The translations under genes were made by a program, and so were the position numbers. 50,366 nucleotides of DNA, taken from the NCBI RefSeq assembly GCF_000173975.1, contig NZ_ACEP01000093.1, positions 1 through 50,366 on the forward strand, written 5' to 3'. The notes below the pieces were generated by a model. The model did no database searches, was not told the origin of the DNA, and saw nothing but the letters and a program-made list of their open reading frames with translations. Source of the stretch: Anaerobutyricum hallii DSM 3353. Its GTDB lineage: Bacteria; Bacillota; Clostridia; Lachnospirales; Lachnospiraceae. Of this stretch, positions 17,346-24,722 are shown in pieces; position 1 is the first letter of the stretch, and every line of letters begins with the position of its first letter.

Positions 17346-18727
17346 TTTTGTGTTCCTTTCTCCCAGATAGCAGCTACCAGCACCGTTCGGTCATCGTCAT
17401 AACCGTCCTCTAACACCGGAACTGCTTCTATTAATTCATTTGCAAAAACCTGTGCATTATTTGTCTTTATCTTTCCAATCAGGCTTTCCATACGAAATGA
17501 AATCTCTGGCATATTTTCAAATTCCAGCATTCCATCTGATACCATGATTACCATATCTCCATCATATAGCTTTTTATATTTCAAGTCAAACTGCTGTCCA
17601 ATTCGGCATCCTGGAGGAAGCGCAGCTGGCATAATCCTCTCTACTGAATTTTTATGCCGGATAAATGTAGCCATTCCCCCTGCCTTTAACAATTTTAATA
17701 TCCCTGTTTTTAATGAAATAACCGCCGCATCTATCGTAGAAAATGCTCCCTTATCCTGAAATAAAAGAGCATCCTGTATCATTTCCAGTGCAAACTCTTC
17801 TGAGATTCCTGCTTCAAGCAAATCTTCCAATGTCTCAATCAATCGCCGGCTATCCTCATTCGCTTTTTTTCCAGTACCCATTCCATCTGACAAAAGCATG
17901 ACCGCTCTTTTTCTTCCAAAATTAGTAAATGAAAATGTATCTCCACAAACATCTTCTCCTTTTTTATTACAACATCTTTGTCCAAAAACGACATGAAAAC
18001 CATTCTCCTCTATAAAAGAAATCCTGTTCTCTCCCGGCCTAAGCCATGTTGTTTCCATGTTCCTGTAAAAATTCCTCTTGTAATATGTATTCAGGCATTT
18101 TCTTACCAGTTCTGCTTTCTTTGTCCCCAAAAGAGGCTGCACCTGTACCGTCACCTGAAGCAATCCACTTCCATCTTTATATTCTTTTCCCTTTATAAAA
18201 TGAATTCCTTTTCTGAAAAAAAGCGTTTTTAATGCCATCTTTTTTCGTCCACAGATTTCTTCACCTTTTTGCATATTTACCCGGCACTCCCGAAGAAAAA
18301 GGCGCTGTTCATCTAACTGCCGGCACATAACCTGTTTTATCTCATCATACCTTTGTTCCCAGTATATGTTTTGATAAATGAGACGATATAACCATGATAT
18401 TTCTTCCATAAATGGCTGAAAAAAAACACAATTCCTGCGAAATTCTGAGGATGCCATCCGCCCGTCTACTCCAGAACACTGGTAAGCCTGCTCCAATATC
18501 GAAGCAATTTCTCCAATCGTTTCTTTTTGTCTGCTTCCATAACATTCTCTATATTTAGGACATTTGCGGCATACATCCTGCATGATTGACTGACACAAAA
18601 AATCCATGTCATTACCCAGCACATCTTTTTTCTCTATTTTCATCAGTTCAATCAATCTGGAAAGTCCCTCTTCAAAAAGAAGCAGGCGCTGTATGGCATC
18701 CTGCTCGTTATAACTTCTGTTATGCAT
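17318..18727 (-). CDS. spoIIE: SpoIIE-like PP2C phosphatase, short form without membrane domain
   Basis: A 469-aa protein whose C-terminal ~230 residues form a PP2C (SpoIIE) phosphatase with metal-binding LSDGMGTGKKA, VSDGMLE and the final DDDRTV. It should dephosphorylate SpoIIAA and so activate sigma-F in the forespore. The N-terminal part corresponds to the cytoplasmic middle region, with a Cys-rich CRKCPKYRECYG. The ~300-residue ten-TM N-terminal domain of classical SpoIIE is absent. The ATG at 18727 has GGAGGGAAGG upstream. The frame remains open further upstream into palindromic element C to 18949, so an ancestral longer gene may have been cut. Gene order (spoIIE-tilS-hpt-ftsH) supports the identity. 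Confidence 0.88.
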   Translation of the reverse strand: MHNRSYNEQDAIQRLLLFEEGLSRLIELMKIEKKDVLGNDMDFLCQSIMQDVCRKCPKYRECYGSRQKETIGEIASILEQAYQCSGVDGRMASSEFRRNCVFFQPFMEEISWLYRLIYQNIYWEQRYDEIKQVMCRQLDEQRLFLRECRVNMQKGEEICGRKKMALKTLFFRKGIHFIKGKEYKDGSGLLQVTVQVQPLLGTKKAELVRKCLNTYYKRNFYRNMETTWLRPGENRISFIEENGFHVVFGQRCCNKKGEDVCGDTFSFTNFGRKRAVMLLSDGMGTGKKANEDSRRLIETLEDLLEAGISEEFALEMIQDALLFQDKGAFSTIDAAVISLKTGILKLLKAGGMATFIRHKNSVERIMPAALPPGCRIGQQFDLKYKKLYDGDMVIMVSDGMLEFENMPEISFRMESLIGKIKTNNAQVFANELIEAVPVLEDGYDDDRTVLVAAIWEKGTQKCGINIGRE

Positions 18728-18840
18728 AATACCTTCCCTCCACAATACGATTTCAGAATCATTATAGTTGATTCTTCGAAACAGATATGTCGATTGGTGG
18801 CAACGCCGACGAAAAGCTGAGGCTTCTGGTTTGTCGCTGG

Positions 18841-19030
18841 CAAAGGAGACGCTCTCAGGGAATATAATAGTCCATATTTGTGACTTTCGTCGCGGCGTGT
18901 TGAATACTCGCTCTGTCGCTCGTATCCAACACTTGCTCCCAGGCCACAAATATGGACTATTATATTCCCTGAGAGCTGTCTTTGGCTGGAGAGGGAAAAT
19001 TCAGAATTTATTTCTTGAGAAATTTGCGGA
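18841..19030. repeat. Palindromic element, copy C
   Basis: A perfect 32-bp inverted repeat (18851-18882 with 18945-18976) around the family core in reverse orientation. The inner stem is GTGTTGAATA against TATCCAACAC. To the right is the flanking module GCTGTCTTTGGCTG plus a stretch resembling ATTCAGAATTTATTT, shared with copies A and I. It occupies the upstream region of spoIIE. The rest of 19031-19217 holds no recognised gene; a short open plus-strand frame there is not supported. Confidence 0.85.
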
Positions 19031-19217
19031 CATCTTTGCTTACCAATGTCACCAATCACCTTGTTCAAGATATTTTACATTTACAACTTTCTTCCCTGAA
19101 TCTTCCAATGGATTTGTTGAACTGTCAGCAAACAACTGGAAGTAAACAAAAACCGCTGCCCAAATCCTCAAATCCTCTCAAAGGATTGAATAACCTTTTT
19201 ATTTCTTACGAAAAACA

Positions 19218-19450
19218 GAACACAAAAGAAGCTTATAATAGCAATGGCAACTTAGAGCGTGTTTGAAACACACTCTAGGAGCTGCTCAAAGATACTATTA
19301 ATGAAAGTTCCTCCGTAAAATAATTGATTTTGCGACTTTGTGTTTTTTACAACTGAGTCAAAATCAATTATTTTACGGAGGAACTTTCACCCGATACCCT
19401 TCTAGCAGCGACTACATTCACCTCTACTATTATAAACTTCCTTTGTGTTC
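19218..19450. repeat. Composite palindrome D with second-family hairpin
   Basis: Outer arms 19218-19241 and 19427-19450 match in 22 of 24 positions. GGAGC and GCAGCGACTA, remnants of the first-family core, lie inside them. At the centre is a perfect 30-bp inverted repeat (19303-19332 with 19359-19388) around CGACTTTGTGTTTTTTACAA. The inner 17 bp of each arm and the loop are the same as in copy G, whereas the outer ~13 bp differ and still pair. The dispersed 15-mer occurs at 19254. Confidence 0.8.
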
Positions 19451-19467
19451 GTCTCTTTCCAGAAAAC

Positions 19468-19490
19468 AAAAAAAGGCTTATACAAGCCTT
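19468..19490 (-). terminator. Terminator of the tRNA-Met transcript
   Basis: AAGGCTT pairs with AAGCCTT around a 4-base loop and ends on the minus strand in a T-rich run. It lies nine bases beyond the tRNA 3' end. Confidence 0.85.
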
Positions 19491-19498
19491 TTTCAAAG

Positions 19499-19572
19499 TA
19501 GCGGGAACTGGATTTGAACCAGCGACACCGCGGGTATGAACCGCGTGCTCTAGCCAACTGAGCTATCCCGCC
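19499..19572 (-). tRNA. tRNA-Met(CAT), elongator type
   Basis: A 74-base cloverleaf on the minus strand. The acceptor stem is GGCGGGA with TCCCGCT (terminal G-T), the D stem GCTC/GAGC, the anticodon stem CGCGG/CCGCG with loop TTCATAC, and the T loop TTCAAAT. The anticodon CAT, absence of three consecutive G-C pairs in the anticodon stem and loop TTCATAC point to elongator Met rather than initiator or lysidine-modified Ile. CCA is not encoded; the discriminator A is followed by C and T. Confidence 0.93.
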
Positions 19573-19633
19573 GCACTCAACAGGCAATATCATACCATGT
19601 ATTTTATGATATGTCAAGGGTTTTTCAAAATTT

Positions 19634-20113
19634 TTAATCTGTTTTTTGTATTGTTGCTTTATTCTCTGTCTGAGATTGTGTTGTCTGATCTGCGCTTTCC
19701 GTTGTCTGACCGCTTTGATCTTCGCTTGCCATTGTGGTTTCTGCGCTGTCTGCCGCCGTTGTACTCGCTGATTCTCCTTCCTGGGCTTCCTGCAAAGAAA
19801 TTTCTCCCTCTTTGATCATTCCGAGACGCTCTCTCGCAATTCGCTCTTTAGACTCGTCCGTATCAATATTATTCTTTTCTTTTTCAAGTGTTTTATTCGT
19901 CTGATTTAAATTCTTCACTTCTGTCTTTAATTCATCAATTGTCTTCTGATACTTCGCAGCTTTTCTCTCAACTTTCTGGTATGCTCCCCAGAAAGCACTT
20001 AAAATAATAACTGTACAAACAATAATAATCGCAGACTTTTTCGTAAAAAACGTCTTCTTGAACTGTCTGTTAAACTGTTTACTGTTTTTCTTCTTTTTCT
20101 TTCTCTTCTTCAT
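19634..20113 (-). CDS. divIC: DivIC-type septum formation protein
   Basis: A 159-aa bitopic division protein. A very basic N-terminus (KKRKKKKKN) precedes one TM segment (residues ~28-45), then a coiled coil (~47-88) and the ERIARERLGMIKEGE motif common to DivIC/FtsB proteins. A low-complexity Ser/Thr/Gln/Glu tail (~105-159) is longer than usual. The protein should sit in the divisome with FtsL and DivIB. It follows yabQ by 22 bp, the classical order yabP-yabQ-divIC. Confidence 0.88.
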   Translation of the reverse strand: MKKRKKKKKNSKQFNRQFKKTFFTKKSAIIIVCTVIILSAFWGAYQKVERKAAKYQKTIDELKTEVKNLNQTNKTLEKEKNNIDTDESKERIARERLGMIKEGEISLQEAQEGESASTTAADSAETTMASEDQSGQTTESADQTTQSQTENKATIQKTD

Positions 20114-20135
20114 TCTGCACCTGCCAAATCCTGCC

Positions 20136-20585
20136 TCATTTATTTCTTCTTATTATTTTAACGGTTCTCCTCATATTTTTCAACATTTTGCCTGTATTTT
20201 TCACAATTACTTTTCCTGGAAAAAGTATGATTCCCCCTGTAATTTTCACTATTTTGCTAATAATTTTAATAAATACAGAAAACAGCTTTCCAATCACTTC
20301 ACTCAAAACCAAAAAATAAAAAACAGCCCCACATTCTAATCCAACCAGACAATAAAATCGTACCATTCCCTGATTATACACCTGAAACAGTATAAATAAT
20401 CCTATAGCTGCTGTAAAACAAAAAATCACATCTTCCAAATGCACCATTTTGTTTTTATGTACAAAATTTTTTCGAAGCGTTCGGAAAAATTCATACCATA
20501 ATCCGAGCAAAATTCCATATAGACCGCTAATGAAAAAAAGATGAATCTGCTTTATAATAATATCCGCTATTTTTTTATTTTCCAT
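20136..20585 (-). CDS. yabQ: Spore cortex biosynthesis protein YabQ
   Basis: A 149-aa membrane protein with about four hydrophobic segments and the family start IHLFFISGLYGILLG...YEFFRTLRK. In Bacillus YabQ is needed for cortex formation and is made in the mother cell. The last third is basic (MLKNMRRTVKIIRRNK). Its ATG overlaps or directly follows the yabP stop. Gene context and length fit; no enzymatic motif is expected. Confidence 0.88.
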   Translation of the reverse strand: MENKKIADIIIKQIHLFFISGLYGILLGLWYEFFRTLRKNFVHKNKMVHLEDVIFCFTAAIGLFILFQVYNQGMVRFYCLVGLECGAVFYFLVLSEVIGKLFSVFIKIISKIVKITGGIILFPGKVIVKNTGKMLKNMRRTVKIIRRNK

Positions 20586-20882
20586 TTAGTGGAACAACCT
20601 CCTGAGCAGACCTCCTTTTTCCCCTTTCATATATCCGTCATCCGAATACACCATGCTGTATACCAGTCCTTCTATCTCCACCTCCCCTTTTTCTACTGTA
20701 AGTTTTGTTACATGCAGTTCTTCTCCCTGAATCATAAGCATTCCCTGTTCCGTATCTAAAATAATCTCATTTGGGTCAAAGGAAATTACCTCTTTTACAC
20801 CGCTTATAATCCCGCTGCTTCGATTAAAAAGTGAAATCTTATGACTCTTTAAAATCCTCTCTTCCATAAGTTTTACCCTCAT
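20586..20882 (-). CDS. yabP: Sporulation protein YabP
   Basis: A 98-aa beta-rich protein of the YabP/YqfC family (MEERILKSHKISLFNR, VISFDPNEIILDT, MLMIQGEELHVTKL, and GEVEIEGLVYSM). The ATG at 20882 has AAAGGA seven bases upstream and gives the family length; the open frame reaches 20966 but would add a membrane-like leader foreign to the family. It heads the yabP-yabQ-divIC unit and diverges from hup. Confidence 0.88.
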   Translation of the reverse strand: MRVKLMEERILKSHKISLFNRSSGIISGVKEVISFDPNEIILDTEQGMLMIQGEELHVTKLTVEKGEVEIEGLVYSMVYSDDGYMKGEKGGLLRRLFH

Positions 20883-20949
20883 TTTTATTCCTTTCATTAT
20901 ATGTATTGCTAATAAAATATATAACCCTGTAAAAATTGCAGGAAACACC

Positions 20950-20978
20950 TTGACAAACACTTCCAAAACCGTTATAAC
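20950..20978 (+). promoter_or_regulatory. Promoter of hup
   Basis: Consensus TTGACA (20950-20955) and TATAAC (20973-20978) with 17-bp spacing, about 70 bp before the hup start. Confidence 0.75.
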
Positions 20979-21048
20979 TATTGAAGTAAATGCGCTTTTG
21001 CGCGATATTTCAATGAGACAATGACAAGAATATCAGGAGGAATTTATC

Positions 21049-21324
21049 ATGAATAAAACAGAATTAGTAGCAGCAATTGCAGAAAGAACAGAATTAACAA
21101 AAAAAGATGCTGACCAGGCTTTAAAAGCTTTCATTGATGTTGTTGGTGATGAACTCAGCAAAGGCGAGAAGATTCAGTTAGCTGGATTCGGTACTTTCGA
21201 AGTAACTGAAAGAGCAGCTCGTGACGGAATCAACCCAAGAACAAAAGAGACTATCCACATCCCAGCTTCTAAAGCTCCTAAGTTCAAAGCTATGAAGTCT
21301 TTAAAAGAGAAAGTAAATAACTAA
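21049..21324 (+). CDS. hup: HU-family DNA-binding protein
   Basis: A 91-aa histone-like protein that bends and compacts DNA. It begins MNKTELVAAIAERTELTKKDA and has the IQLAGFGTFEV turn and the NPRTKETIHIPA arm with the intercalating Pro. AGGAGG lies eight bases before the ATG. In many Clostridia hup-rqcP runs in the same direction as yabP-yabQ-divIC; here the two groups diverge. Confidence 0.96.
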   Translation: MNKTELVAAIAERTELTKKDADQALKAFIDVVGDELSKGEKIQLAGFGTFEVTERAARDGINPRTKETIHIPASKAPKFKAMKSLKEKVNN

Positions 21325-21371
21325 TTTTATTAATTAGATCGTGTTTAAAAGTCAGCGTCCGGGAGGACATT

Positions 21372-21611
21372 ATGAGACTAGATAAATTTTTAAAAGTTTC
21401 CCGCTTAATCAAACGCCGTACCGTAGCGAATGAAGCCTGCGATGCCGGTCGTGTTCTTGTGAACGGTAAGACCGCTAAAGCAAGTCTTAATGTGAAGAAT
21501 GGCGATGTTCTTGAAATCCAGTTTGGAAATAAGACTGTCAAGGCGGAGATACTTGATGTGAAGGATACTGCAAAGAAGGATGAAGCTAAGGAGCTTTTCC
21601 GGTATTTGTAG
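21372..21611 (+). CDS. rqcP: S4-domain protein RqcP (YabO/Hsp15-like)
   Basis: A 79-aa RNA-binding protein that is almost entirely one S4 domain: MRLDKFLKVSRLIKRRTVANEACDAGRVLVNG split over residues 1-32, then a short tail. In Firmicutes RqcP helps RqcH in C-terminal tailing of stalled nascent chains on 50S subunits. GGGAGGA stands just before the ATG. Likely co-transcribed with hup 47 bp upstream. Confidence 0.92.
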   Translation: MRLDKFLKVSRLIKRRTVANEACDAGRVLVNGKTAKASLNVKNGDVLEIQFGNKTVKAEILDVKDTAKKDEAKELFRYL

Positions 21612-21629
21612 GGAGATAGGCGGAACAGA

Positions 21630-21770
21630 CAAAACAGACGAACCCAGAAAGATAAATAAAGCATATTTGTGACTTTAGTCGCTGCAGGCTGAATGTTCGC
21701 GTAAAAGCGCTCGCATCCAGCCTTTGCTCCGAGGCCACAAATATGCTTTATTTATCTTTCTGGGTTCTGC
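21630..21770. repeat. Palindromic element, copy E
   Basis: A perfect 31-bp inverted repeat (21641-21671 with 21736-21766) around the reverse-oriented core; the inner stem is AGGCTGAATG with CATCCAGCCT. It lies between convergent rqcP and spoVT and is preceded by ACAGACGAACC, a boundary word also seen at copies G and I. Confidence 0.87.
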
Positions 21771-21805
21771 TTGCTGGCAGGTCGGAAAATCCATTGGAGG
21801 GATTT

Positions 21806-21898
21806 AGAGTGTGTTTGAAAAATCATTCCAGCAACCTGCACGCCTCAATTTACGGTATCTTCTCTCTTTGGGCGCGTCTTTTTGCCTGCGGCAAACTG
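21806..21898. repeat. Half copy of a palindromic element beside spoVT
   Basis: From 21854 the sequence GGTATCTTCTCTCTTTGGGC, then GCGTCT and TTTGCCTGCGGCAAA, matches the right arm and end of copies A and H, but the left arm and core are missing. The dispersed 15-mer (one mismatch) starts at 21806. Confidence 0.65.
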
Positions 21899-21905
21899 GA
21901 ATTTA

Positions 21906-22448
21906 TTACACACTCACCTGTTTTCCCAAAAATTCCGCCGCCACAAGGGCGATCTTCTTCTCCGATTCCCCCAGTCGTTGTTTTCTATCTTTTGCCTGTA
22001 TAATAATCGCTCCCATTATCTGTCCATTGCTTCGGATTGCCTGGCAGATTTGTTCATGTTCTTCCATGCCATGAATTATCGGAATAAAGCGATTTCTTTC
22101 GGATAACGGTAATCTCTCATCTCTGTCATCCAAAATATTCTCTAATATATGACTGATTGGTTCTCCGACAATATCCTCTCCTGTGTATCCGGCAGCAGCA
22201 ACAACTTTTTCTCTGTCTGTGACAAAGACTGCATTCCCCATTTGCTGTGCTACACACTGTGCGAATTCTTCCGAAAGAGAAGACATTTCTGAAAAAGGCA
22301 AAAATTTTCGTAAAATGATTCCCCCTTCTTTATCCGTGTAAATCTCAAGCGGCATTCCCTCTTTTACCTTAAGAGTCTTTCTTATCTCCTTTGGTATAAC
22401 AATTCTGCCTAAATCATCTATACGACGTACAATACCTGTAGCTTTCAT
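21906..22448 (-). CDS. spoVT: Stage V sporulation regulator SpoVT
   Basis: A 180-aa regulator with an AbrB swapped-hairpin DNA-binding domain (MKATGIVRRIDDLGRIVIPKEIR across residues 1-23, through ~50) and a C-terminal GAF-like domain (~55-178). SpoVT tunes sigma-G-dependent genes in the forespore. TAAGGAG stands nine bases before the ATG. It converges with rqcP, with palindromic elements in between. The roughly 210 bp upstream hold no gene. Confidence 0.93.
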   Translation of the reverse strand: MKATGIVRRIDDLGRIVIPKEIRKTLKVKEGMPLEIYTDKEGGIILRKFLPFSEMSSLSEEFAQCVAQQMGNAVFVTDREKVVAAAGYTGEDIVGEPISHILENILDDRDERLPLSERNRFIPIIHGMEEHEQICQAIRSNGQIMGAIIIQAKDRKQRLGESEKKIALVAAEFLGKQVSV

Positions 22449-22619
22449 AATATCTTCTCCTTATTCTGGTTTTATAGATAATGATTTTCTGCTGTTAGTA
22501 TTGCTCATTTTTTTGAAATTATGACTCTGTTTACCAGTTTTCGGAGAAATTTCGTTTTGCCGCATAAAAAACGCCCCTTTTTCTTAATTCAAGAATAATA
22601 TAACAAAATTGTCGAAGTC

Positions 22620-22677
22620 CCTAATGAAAGAAGATATCCTTTCTTCTTGGGTGTCTGTCTAATGAATTAAATAGTAA
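22620..22677. repeat. Small hairpin and 3'-end repeat beside the hydrolase gene
   Basis: GAAAGAA...TTTCTTC forms a short stem (about 22626-22646), followed by GTGTCTGTC and the word TCTAATGAATTAAATAGTAA (22658-22677), which also ends copy B next to merR. It looks like a palindromic element that has lost its core. Confidence 0.5.
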
Positions 22678-23785
22678 GAAATTCTTCTATTTCTTTCCAG
22701 GCTTCTCTTGATTCTTTCATTTTTTTCATTCCAAGCTGAAAGACATGGAACATTTCATCATATATGGTAAGCTGCACTTCGCAACCTGCTGCTTTCGCTT
22801 TTTTTGCTGCTCTCGCGCTGTCACTTAAAAGCATTTCTGCACCGCCTACCTGAAAGAGCATTGGCGGAAACCCTTCGTAATTACCGTAAAGTGGGGAAAT
22901 GTATGGTGTTTTAGGGTCATTTTCCCCATAATATGCATTGCTGTAAATCATGCTGTCTGTCGTATTACCAAAAAGAGGATCTTTTTCAAAGTTTGTCTCA
23001 TAGGAATCTCCTGTGGCTGCCAGATCTGTCCACGGAGACATTAACACAAGTTTCTTCGGAAGCGGCTCTCCTTTATCTTTTAAATAAAGACAGAGCGCTA
23101 ATGCCAGGCCGCCTCCGGCAGAGTCTCCGACAACAATAATCTGACTTCCCCTACATCCCATTTCAAGGAGCCACTGGTATGCTGCGTAAGCATCTTCTAG
23201 TGCTGCCGGATATGGGTCTTCTGGTGCCACACGATAATCAACAGAAAGAACTGCCCTTTCTCCCGGCATTCTTGCATACAATACGGCAAAATCCCGGTAT
23301 GCATTTTTCATTTTTCCAATGTAACCTCCACCATGAAGCTGTAAAACGACTTCACGGTTCTCGGTCAGCAGGCGTTCTGCTGTATCTTCTTTGCCCGCCC
23401 GGTCTTCTGGCATATTGCTATCATCAGTTTTCAAATATTCCAAGCTGTTATTGGAAAAGAACTCATTTTGATGCAATAACAATTCCATTGAAAAATCCGG
23501 CATCTCAATCGGAACAAGTGAAAATCCTCTTGGCGGATGCCACGGCGGTTCTATCTCTGCCACTCTCTTCCGAAATGTCCCATTCTGAATCAGCGGACCA
23601 ATTCCATGCAGAGAAGTTGCAAGCGCAATAACATTCTTAGACATAGTCGCTGCCAGACTGATTGACTTATCTTTTCTGCGTTTCTTTCTTCTTGCCCTAT
23701 TCTGGCGAACCATTCGCTCCATTGCAGATTTATCCACAGCCTTCTCTCTTCTTCCACTACTTGTCCCCAAATTTCTTCTATTCAT
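22667..23785 (-). CDS. Alpha/beta-hydrolase esterase of the hormone-sensitive-lipase family
   Basis: A 372-aa hydrolase with HGGGYIG (oxyanion hole, ~175), GDSAGGG (nucleophile, ~242), a later acid residue near SDSARAAK and the catalytic His in EMFHVFQL (~345). Residues ~15-45 are strongly basic (RARRKKRRKDKS), which is unusual and could bind membrane lipids or nucleic acid. GGGAG six bases upstream favours the ATG at 23785; a GTG at 23803 is the alternative. It follows the zinc-ribbon membrane protein by 67 bp and forms a three-gene group with it and the acyltransferase. Confidence 0.82.
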   Translation of the reverse strand: MNRRNLGTSSGRREKAVDKSAMERMVRQNRARRKKRRKDKSISLAATMSKNVIALATSLHGIGPLIQNGTFRKRVAEIEPPWHPPRGFSLVPIEMPDFSMELLLHQNEFFSNNSLEYLKTDDSNMPEDRAGKEDTAERLLTENREVVLQLHGGGYIGKMKNAYRDFAVLYARMPGERAVLSVDYRVAPEDPYPAALEDAYAAYQWLLEMGCRGSQIIVVGDSAGGGLALALCLYLKDKGEPLPKKLVLMSPWTDLAATGDSYETNFEKDPLFGNTTDSMIYSNAYYGENDPKTPYISPLYGNYEGFPPMLFQVGGAEMLLSDSARAAKKAKAAGCEVQLTIYDEMFHVFQLGMKKMKESREAWKEIEEFLTI

Positions 23786-23852
23786 CCTCATCTCCCTATT
23801 CACTATTTTAATTTTTTAACGTTTGTTTCTGTTTACACAAAACTATAGAAGG

Positions 23853-24623
23853 CTATATATGAAGCTTTCGCTTCAATTCATTCTTTGCCTTGCGGTCTCC
23901 AATTATCATCGTTCCGCTCCACAGCAATACGGACAATCCAAATGCAATCCATGCAAGTACGATATGATGCAAATACCCCGTAAAATGTAATACTACATCT
24001 AATATACTGAGCGCAATTGCCGCAAGCTGCATAAGCAGATAATTTTGCCAGCTTGAAGAATTCACGCTCATACAAATGATAATTGCAAGAACCAATCCAT
24101 AAATAATGCACGGCAGACCAAATTCCAGTGACCATCCACTCCAGTCAAGGGCAAAATCGATCAAAATCATCAGTCCTAATATAACAAAAATCTGTGTATA
24201 AATCTTCCGGATATGCCCCTGTCTTCTACTGAAAATATCCCACATTGTCAATATGAGATAGGCAATAATTCCCCCAGTTACAACAGACCAGTATTTCGGT
24301 GCCATATCAAATGTCAGATAGTTGATAAATGCAAGCAGCATTTCTAACGCAAGCGAAATAAACAGGAGAATTCGCCCTGCTTTTCGGAAACGTCTTGTAT
24401 TTTTCTTTACATCAGGATAGCCCGGACCTTGTATCAGAAATCTTTTATCTGCTACAGAATCTATATCAACATACCTGGCTCCATTATATTCAAATTCACT
24501 ATCTGGAAATCCGCTGCCTGATTTCTGTCCCTTTGACTTTTCTTCCGTCAATATTGTATGACACAGCGGGCAAACCATCGTATCATCCGCAACCCACACG
24601 TTGCATCTCTTACATTTATTCAT
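23853..24623 (-). CDS. Zinc-ribbon multi-spanning membrane protein (DUF6320-like)
   Basis: A 256-aa protein with an N-terminal zinc ribbon (CKRCNVWV...CPLCHTI), a ~60-residue hydrophilic linker, and about six TM segments (~85-245). I recall this architecture as DUF6320; its biochemical role is unknown. The ATG at 24623 places AGGAGG about 11 bases upstream; the earlier GTG would overlap that site. The neighbours, an acyl-transferase-like protein and an esterase, suggest a shared role in acylating a lipid or secondary metabolite. Confidence 0.7.
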   Translation of the reverse strand: MNKCKRCNVWVADDTMVCPLCHTILTEEKSKGQKSGSGFPDSEFEYNGARYVDIDSVADKRFLIQGPGYPDVKKNTRRFRKAGRILLFISLALEMLLAFINYLTFDMAPKYWSVVTGGIIAYLILTMWDIFSRRQGHIRKIYTQIFVILGLMILIDFALDWSGWSLEFGLPCIIYGLVLAIIICMSVNSSSWQNYLLMQLAAIALSILDVVLHFTGYLHHIVLAWIAFGLSVLLWSGTMIIGDRKAKNELKRKLHI

Positions 24624-24696
24624 GGGAAAATGCACCTCCTCTCAGCAAACACTTTCTATTAATTATAGTACATTCAAACTTTCTATTCGGAATGCC

Positions 24697-24711
24697 AGAG
24701 CGTGTTTGAAA
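24697..24711 (+). repeat. Dispersed 15-mer, copy near the acyltransferase stop
   Basis: AGAGCGTGTTTGAAA followed by AATGCT; the same 21-base context recurs near 44600 with one difference. It lies 12 bases beyond the acyltransferase 3' end. Confidence 0.6.
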
Positions 24712-24722
24712 AATGCTTTTCA

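Noticed and set aside
18982-19266. 94-codon plus-strand frame between spoIIE and the tRNA gene
   Set aside because: It begins inside palindromic element C and ends in the dispersed 15-mer; no start signal, although its middle reads fairly protein-like.
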